From Neovahlkampfia damariscottae (lineage: Eukaryota > Heterolobosea > Selenaionea > Neovahlkampfiida > Neovahlkampfiidae), in assembly GCA_016618085.1 (NCBI GenBank), contig JABLTG010000001.1:313461-377460 (forward strand): a stretch of DNA of 64,000 bases. The letters are read 5' to 3'. This document shows positions 57,889 through 64,000 of this stretch, piece after piece (position 1 is the first letter of the stretch; each line of letters begins with the position of its first letter). The notes below the pieces were generated by a model. That model was not told where the DNA came from. It searched no databases and was given only the letters and a program-made list of their open reading frames with translations. The position numbers were made by a program, and so were the translations under genes.

Positions 57889-60384
57889 TGAACGACGAGA
57901 ATTTGTCTTGGTAAGATACTTTTAAACTAAAAAAACAATGATAGTAGTGAAGGAAATATTCAAAATAGCCCAAAATTAGAATTTGCAAGAAGCCAAAAAA
58001 GAAATTCTTCCATTTTTGAAGAAAGATTCAGAAAAGATTCGAATCCAAGAAGAACAAGTGATGAAATTAGAGCTCAAGTTGTATTTGAAAAACAAATTAA
58101 AACTTTACAACCACAAATTTTAATGTCTTTAAGTCTCATTGAAGGTAACTATTGTTTTCGTACTTTTAAAAAAAAAAGAATCCAAAGATTTAGAGTCATG
58201 CAAAGAATTAAGAAAATTATTAGAGTATGGTATTAAAGAATTGAATGAACTTGAAAAAAACATCAAAGAAGAAAGTCAAACAAATATTCAAAAATCAAAG
58301 TTACGTTGGGGTGAATTAATGACAGAATCAATAGAAAAGAGATCACGTAGTTCATCACCAAAGGGTAAATATTCTAATGGAAGTCCAATTTCAGAAAAAT
58401 ATAGAGAAAAATTAAATAGAGATGAATGGAATAAAACAGGTCAAAATTATCAAAAAGAACAAAAAGAAGAAAAGAAAAAAATGGCAATTGAAAAACAAAA
58501 AGAGATTTTAAAAAAGAAACAAGAAGAAAATGAATTAAAACATAAGAAAGCCATTGAAAATCAAAAGGAACATCTTTCTAAAGTATCTTCAAGTGCAAAA
58601 GAAAAGAATTCAAGAATTAATGAAGTTGCTTTCATTCAAAAGATCAATGATGATAATGAAAAGTTTTTATTATCAAATAAAATGAAACAAAATGAAGAAA
58701 CACATACACAAAGAAGAGAAGAACAATTAAATTCAATTAAAAAAAGAATTTCTGTTGATTTATCTACAAAAGAACAAAAAGCAAAAGCAAAAAGAGAAGA
58801 ATTAGAAATTCAAAGACAAAATGCAATAAAAGAAAAAGAAAAACAAAGAAAACAAAAAGAAGAATTATTTCAAGAAAGAAGATCATCCATGTTTAAATTT
58901 AAATCACCACAAACACCAAAATCAATTCCAAAAAGAAAAGATTCAATTTTATCAAAGAATTCAACTTCAAAAAAACTTACATTTAATGAATCTCCTTTAC
59001 TCAATGCAATCTTATTAAATTTTAAAACATCAATTTCAAAGTTAAAAAAGAATGAAATGAATAATAATCCAAATGTACCTTTAACAAATTTAAAAGTGAC
59101 TAGAATTTTTAATGATTTAAAGTCTGGTGTTCAAAATGATAAAATTGAAGATTGTAGAACAGCATTAAGAGAATTCATTTCATTACCAGATAATAAAAAA
59201 GGATTTGAAATTCAATTCTTTATTCAAGAGCAAATCATTGATTATTTAGTTAATTTATTAATTGGAACTATTGATTCAATGGATTCAATTACATCTAATT
59301 TATGCTCAAAAGTTTTATTAAAAGTATCAATATTTTCAGAAGGTGCAACTTATTTAGTTGAACAATTTTTATTTTTCAAACTTTATGATTTATCTTTAAA
59401 TTGTATTTCAAATGATGAATGTGCAACAAATTTATCAAATTTATTTGAAATTATTAATAATTCAATTCAAAATTATAATTCAAATTTGAAATGGAATTTA
59501 ATTTGGTATATTTCAGAATCTGGATTATTTGATTCATTATTCAAAGAATTATCAATTATTCATCAATTAGATCAATCTCAAAGTGTATTCATTCTTAAAT
59601 TATTAAATTTAATTTCACAAATTATTGATATTGTTGAAATGAATGAAATGATAAATAAAAAAGAAAAAGAAGTATTACTTGGAATAATTGAAAACTTTAT
59701 TGGTTCAACATTTGGTGGTACAGTGAATTTACTTTCACAAGTTTTAAATGATCATGATCAAAAGAAGGTTATTCCACGTTATATTTTATCAATTTCATTA
59801 AATTTATTGAAAATTTTGAATTCTGTATTTTATCAATATTCATTATATTGTGATGAAGAATGTTTATTCATACAAGTACGAAATTATTCTCAATTCTTAA
59901 CATTCTTTAGAAATCTTTAAATTCAATTATTGATTTAGATAAAATATTTATAGTTCTTTTGAATCATTGTTGTAATCATGAAGCTGTTGTAAAAATCAAT
60001 CCAAGTTTAACTAATTTAGAAAATTTAACTGACATTAAATCAATTTTACATGAATTACTCTTATTTATTGGATATTATACATTAAATAATGATGAAGGTC
60101 AATTAATTTTCACTGAAAATCAAAAATTAATCAAATGGTTAAATGATCTCCCAATGTTTTATTTTGTGTCAGAACCAGAAATATTATTTCCAACTTTGAT
60201 TTCAATTTGTTTCAGAAATGATGAAAACAAAACAATTTTAGGAGAAGATTTAAATTTCTCTTTTGTTCGTGAATTCATTAAAGAAAATGATAAAGAATCA
60301 ACAAGTAAATTTGCATTTTGTAAACGATTTCCATCTCAATTCATTACTGAAGCACTCCAATATTTTTCAGAAGAAAAAGAATGA
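57889..60384 (+). CDS. SCAPER: SCAPER homologue (cyclin A-associated ER protein)
   Basis: Four exons (introns about 57912-57948, 58145-58178 and 59876-59910), 796 residues against about 1400 in animals. The middle is a K/E/R-rich helix (MAIEKQKEILKKKQEENELK). The C-terminal domain gives the call: LLLFIGYYTLNNDEGQLIFT, LNDLPMFYFVSEPEILFPTL, ISICFRNDENKTILGED and CKRFPSQFITEALQYF match the end of animal SCAPER in order. SCAPER tunes cyclin A/CDK2 and codes for ribosome-linked mRNA decay. The zinc finger of the animal protein is not visible here. Coordinates of the first intron may be off by one base. Confidence 0.87.
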
Positions 60385-60432
60385 AATTGTTATTTTTTAT
60401 ATAAAAAATAAAAATTATGAATGAAACATTTA

Positions 60433-63400
60433 TTAAAGCTTTTCATATTGAACAGATTTTTCTGCATCATCTTTTTTTCTGATACAAATCGCTGCATAAA
60501 GTGGATGCAATATTTTGAATTTAATTAAAAATAATAAATCCAAAAACCATTTGAATAGGATATTGATGATTGAATTTGGTTGATATGCCATCAAAGAAAA
60601 GAAAGAAATAACTCTCAATAAAACCCCAATTCCAATCAAAATTCCAAAATTCATCCAAAATCTTTCAGGATGGTATCCCCATGTTTCTAAAGAATATTGA
60701 ATATTATAAATCTTTGAGAATTTTGTAATTTCAAAACAATATAATGATTCCATACCCCATCTTAAAAATGAAACATTAGGTAAGTATTTCATTGGTGGTG
60801 ACATTTCTTCAAAATCAGGGAGTGTTGGACCACCACCTGAAAACATTTGAAAGAATAAAATTAGAATAACACTAGCTAATCTTGCAACATTTTGATCAAA
60901 TACAATTGAAACTAAATAACCAAATGCAAATGCGTTGAAATAAAGTAGTAATAAACAAACATAAATTTCCCAAAATTCTGCTCTTGGTGAAGCCAATGTA
61001 TAAAATAGTGACATATATAAAAGAGGACCTAATAAAATATTCAAAACATTTGAAAAATTCTTTGCAAGAAAATATGGTAGTGTATATAAACCACCAATAG
61101 ATTCTCTTATAAAAACTACTTTTTCATTTCCAAATGTTTTTAAAGATGTCATTGAACCAACCAATGAAATGGAACATGTCAATAAAACTGAAACATATAA
61201 AATTGTATCATCCAAGGGAGCACCACATAAATTTTTTAATTCAGGTGGACAAAGTGCAATAATATGTTCAGGTAATGGACCAATATATTCTTTTCCACTA
61301 AAAACAAAACCTAAAGTACATCCAGGTAAATAAAGTAAAATGAATTCTAAAATTAATGCAATTGGTTCTCTCATTTGTTGAATAATTGCTCTTTTAAATA
61401 CTTGCCAAAATTGAACAATAGTTGAAGGATTCTTTTTTGAAACTTCATTATTCAAAGATTTCATATTAAATGATGTTAATGGTTCTGTTTTTCTTCTTCC
61501 TCTTAAAAGTGCTTCAGTTTCAATATGAATAAAATCATCTTCTTCATTAAAAGTTAATGGATTTTTATCCCAAAGATCAAATAAATCAGTTGGTTGAAAT
61601 TCTGTAAAACCATTTCTTGGAATTGTACCATTTGTAACATCCATTAAGAAATCAGCAGGATTAACTTTTTCTGGACAATGAAAACCTAAATTTTCAAAAT
61701 AATGAAGTGCTTCATCTCTTGGACCTAAGAAAACAACTCTACCACCTTTTCCTAAAAGTAAAATATCATCAATCATTGAAAATATTTCATATCTTGGTTG
61801 ATGAATTACAGTAACAACAGGAATACCAGTTTCAGCAATTTTCTTTAAATTTTTACAAACATCATTTGCAGCAGCAGAATCTAAACCTGATGTTGGTTCA
61901 TCTAAAAATAGAACAGTTGGATCTGATACTAATTCAATTCCAATATTAACTCTTTTTCTTTGACCACCTGAAATACCTCTTGTTTCTTCATCACCAATAA
62001 TTGAATCTTTAACATCCATTAAATCTAATTTTTCAAGAACATCATCAACTATTTTTGTAATTTCTGCATTTGATTTTCTCCAACTTAATTTAGTTCTTGC
62101 TGCAAAATATAATGTTTCATAAACTGTCATCATTCTTAACATAATATCTTCTTGAGGTACAAATCCAAATAATTTATCATATTTTGAAAGTGAAACTGCT
62201 TTACCATTAAATAAAACATCTCCTGAAACTCTTCCTGCGTATTGTCTTCCAGAAAGTGTTGTTAAAAATGTTGTTTTTCCAGATCCAGATAATCCCATAA
62301 TTGCTGTTAATCTTCCATTTTTAAATTCACCACAAACATTTTGTAAAATTTTTTTTCCATTTCTTAATTGAACACTTAAATTATTAAATCCAATATCAAT
62401 TCTAAATTTATCATCAATTTGTTCTTTTTTATCTTTTCTACGAAGACAAATATTTACAGCTTTACATGAAACATCTAATAATTGTGCTAAATAGTATAAT
62501 GCAATTAAACCCATTACTCCAATTACAGTTAATGCAAAAATGAAGAAATTTCCTTCATCAATTGAACCTTCTGGACAAATTGAAATGAATGGAACACATG
62601 GTGTTGGTTTATGTGATCCTAATGCACAAAAATAACCTTGTGGACAAATGATTGATTGTTTTGGTGTTGGACAATAATGACCAGCAGGACACTTAAAATT
62701 TATATAAGTAAAATAAATATTATTACAGGTTTTGGTACAAATGTACCTTCTGGACAATATTCTGAAATTGAACAATTCTTTTTTGTTGTTTGATTTAAAC
62801 AAAAATATCCAGCAGGACAAAGATTATTTTTAATTGAACCTTCAGGACAATATCTAAAAGAAGAAATATTTGAATAACAAATATTTGGTTGAATAATATC
62901 TGATCTTGGACAAAATGTATTTTCTGGACATTTTAAATCTGTACCATTATTTGAAAATCTACCTAAACTACACCAATCACCAGGTTGACATTTTTTAATG
63001 TCTTTTTCAGTTGTTAAATAATAACCAGGTGAAATTGGCATTGGTGGAAGAGAAGGAGTATCACAAATTGTACCTTCTGGACATGGTTTTTCATTTATTG
63101 TACCTTCTGCAAAACAAGTAATTTGTTTATCTTGTTTTAGACAAAGTTCAGGAGAACCCATTTTTGATCTTGGACATTTAAAACCATATGGACATTTTGA
63201 TCTAAATCCATTAAAACAAAAGTATCCAGGTTCACATTCTTGCATTGTTCTTGATAATAAAGTATAAAAACCTTCTCTTACAAAATAAATTAAATTTTCT
63301 TCACTTGAAGGACAATGAACACCAGGAAAACACATTGAAATATATTGTCCAAATAAATTAACATCTAAATGTCTTGGTAATTCTTGATTACAAATTTCAG

Positions 63401-64000
63401 TATAAAATATTAAAAATGGATTTTTTGGATCTTTATCAAGTTGATTACAAATTTCACCATATCTTTTAATTGAATCAATTTCCCATTTCTTTCTTGAAAA
63501 TGTAACAAATAAATGTTGTCCATTTGGTGTAATTTGAAAATCTTGCATTCCAGAATGAATTGGAATTTCATTAAACTTTTCAATTAAAAGTGCATATTTA
63601 TGATTTAATAAAAATTGAGCTCCAAATATTTCAACTTCATCTTGTTGAACTGCAAATATATGATGAAACCAAAATTTTTTTAATAATGGAATTCCAAATC
63701 CTTGAAGGAAATTTAATTCACATTGTATTTGTCTTGCAATAACATTTCTACAAACTAAATATAATGTATAATCAACTTTTTTTAAATATTCACAAATTTG
63801 AATTGGATCAGTTATCAATTGTCTTTCAATACCAAAATAATTTGAAGATAATTTTAATACTCTTTTTTTACTTTTTAAATTTTCAGTCCATCCAATTTTA
63901 CATCTTCCTTGTGAATCTTCATATCCATTCCAACAACGAAATGGTGATTTTCTTGTTACTGGATTCTCAACAGTAGTTTCTCTAATTCTAACTAAATTTG
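60433..64000 (-). CDS. ABCG half-transporter with Cys-rich N-terminus (5' end outside window)
   Basis: The frame runs off the right edge; one intron is visible (62692-62726). The luminal N-terminal part holds about ten C-P-x-G-x-x-C modules (CPEGTICD, CPAGHYCPTP, CPQGYFCALG), then a membrane span. The ATPase has Walker A GLSGSGKTTF, signature ISGGQRKRVNIGIEL, Walker B TVLFLDEPTSGLDS and the switch His in VIHQPRYEIF, all intact. Six C-terminal membrane spans end the chain. The layout matches plant ABCG24/ABCG28-type transporters with a Cys-rich extension. It probably works as a dimer; substrate (lipid, hormone or polyamine) cannot be told. Confidence 0.92.

Overview
This window is nuclear DNA of an AT-rich, intron-bearing, free-living unicellular eukaryote that has aerobic mitochondria. 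It uses the standard code (TAA, TAG and TGA all act as stops). Genes are packed on both strands with gaps of usually 50 to 250 bases. Roughly 100 introns can be placed by homology and frame. Nearly all are 26 to 49 nt long with GT..AG ends. I cannot fix the lineage: homopolymer-rich codon use recalls dictyostelids and other amoebae, while the gene set (SCAPER, DENND6, DENND10, TRAPPC11, JmjC demethylase, penicillin acylase, many G-protein parts) suits an amoeba or amoeboflagellate. Mitochondria with their own DNA and ribosomes are implied by an RsfS-type ribosome factor, a thioredoxin with a presequence and a topoisomerase II with a presequence-like start.

Layout: 0-5.6 kb holds an RGS-domain gene (cut by the window edge), DENND10, a NOL9/GRC3-like protein and VPS52. 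5.6-13.4 kb holds a long coiled-coil protein, a 43-residue membrane peptide gene, a PH/coiled-coil protein and a membrane-anchored penicillin acylase relative. 13.4-20.7 kb holds a Ser/Thr kinase, topoisomerase II and a YAK1/DYRK kinase. 20.8-27.6 kb holds an unknown small gene, clathrin light chain, a SAP protein, a 2-oxoglutarate oxygenase, DENND6, a second small unknown and PDCD2. 27.7-37.5 kb holds a BET bromodomain protein, RsfS, BTB-BACK-SPRY, TRAPPC11, a Sel1 protein and ARL2. 37.6-45.7 kb holds a helical unknown, a CCCH-UCH fusion, a JmjC demethylase, a small acidic protein and a GON4L-like protein. 45.9-53.8 kb holds a fucosyltransferase, mitochondrial thioredoxin, a RhoGAP and two divergent G-alpha genes flanking a TauE/SafE transporter. 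53.9-64 kb holds glycerol kinase, a SNARE-like protein, an F-box/Cys-rich protein, SCAPER and an ABCG half-transporter that runs off the right edge.

The genes are mostly housekeeping: membrane traffic (VPS52, TRAPPC11, DENND6, DENND10, clathrin light chain, ARL2, a SNARE), G-protein signalling (RGS, two G-alpha, RhoGAP), chromatin and DNA (BET, JmjC, GON4L, topoisomerase II) and mitochondria. I saw no tRNA, rRNA, CRISPR array, transposon or virus-like element.

Two architectural features stand out. First, almost every start codon has a CCAAT box (either orientation) 1 to about 60 nt upstream, sometimes almost touching the ATG; this helped choose starts. Second, the splicing is extreme: micro-exons of 3, 5 and 9 nt and one zero-length exon (two introns back to back) are each needed to give conserved protein sequence. 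The most unusual protein is a fusion of a CCCH zinc finger to a catalytically complete ubiquitin C-terminal hydrolase.
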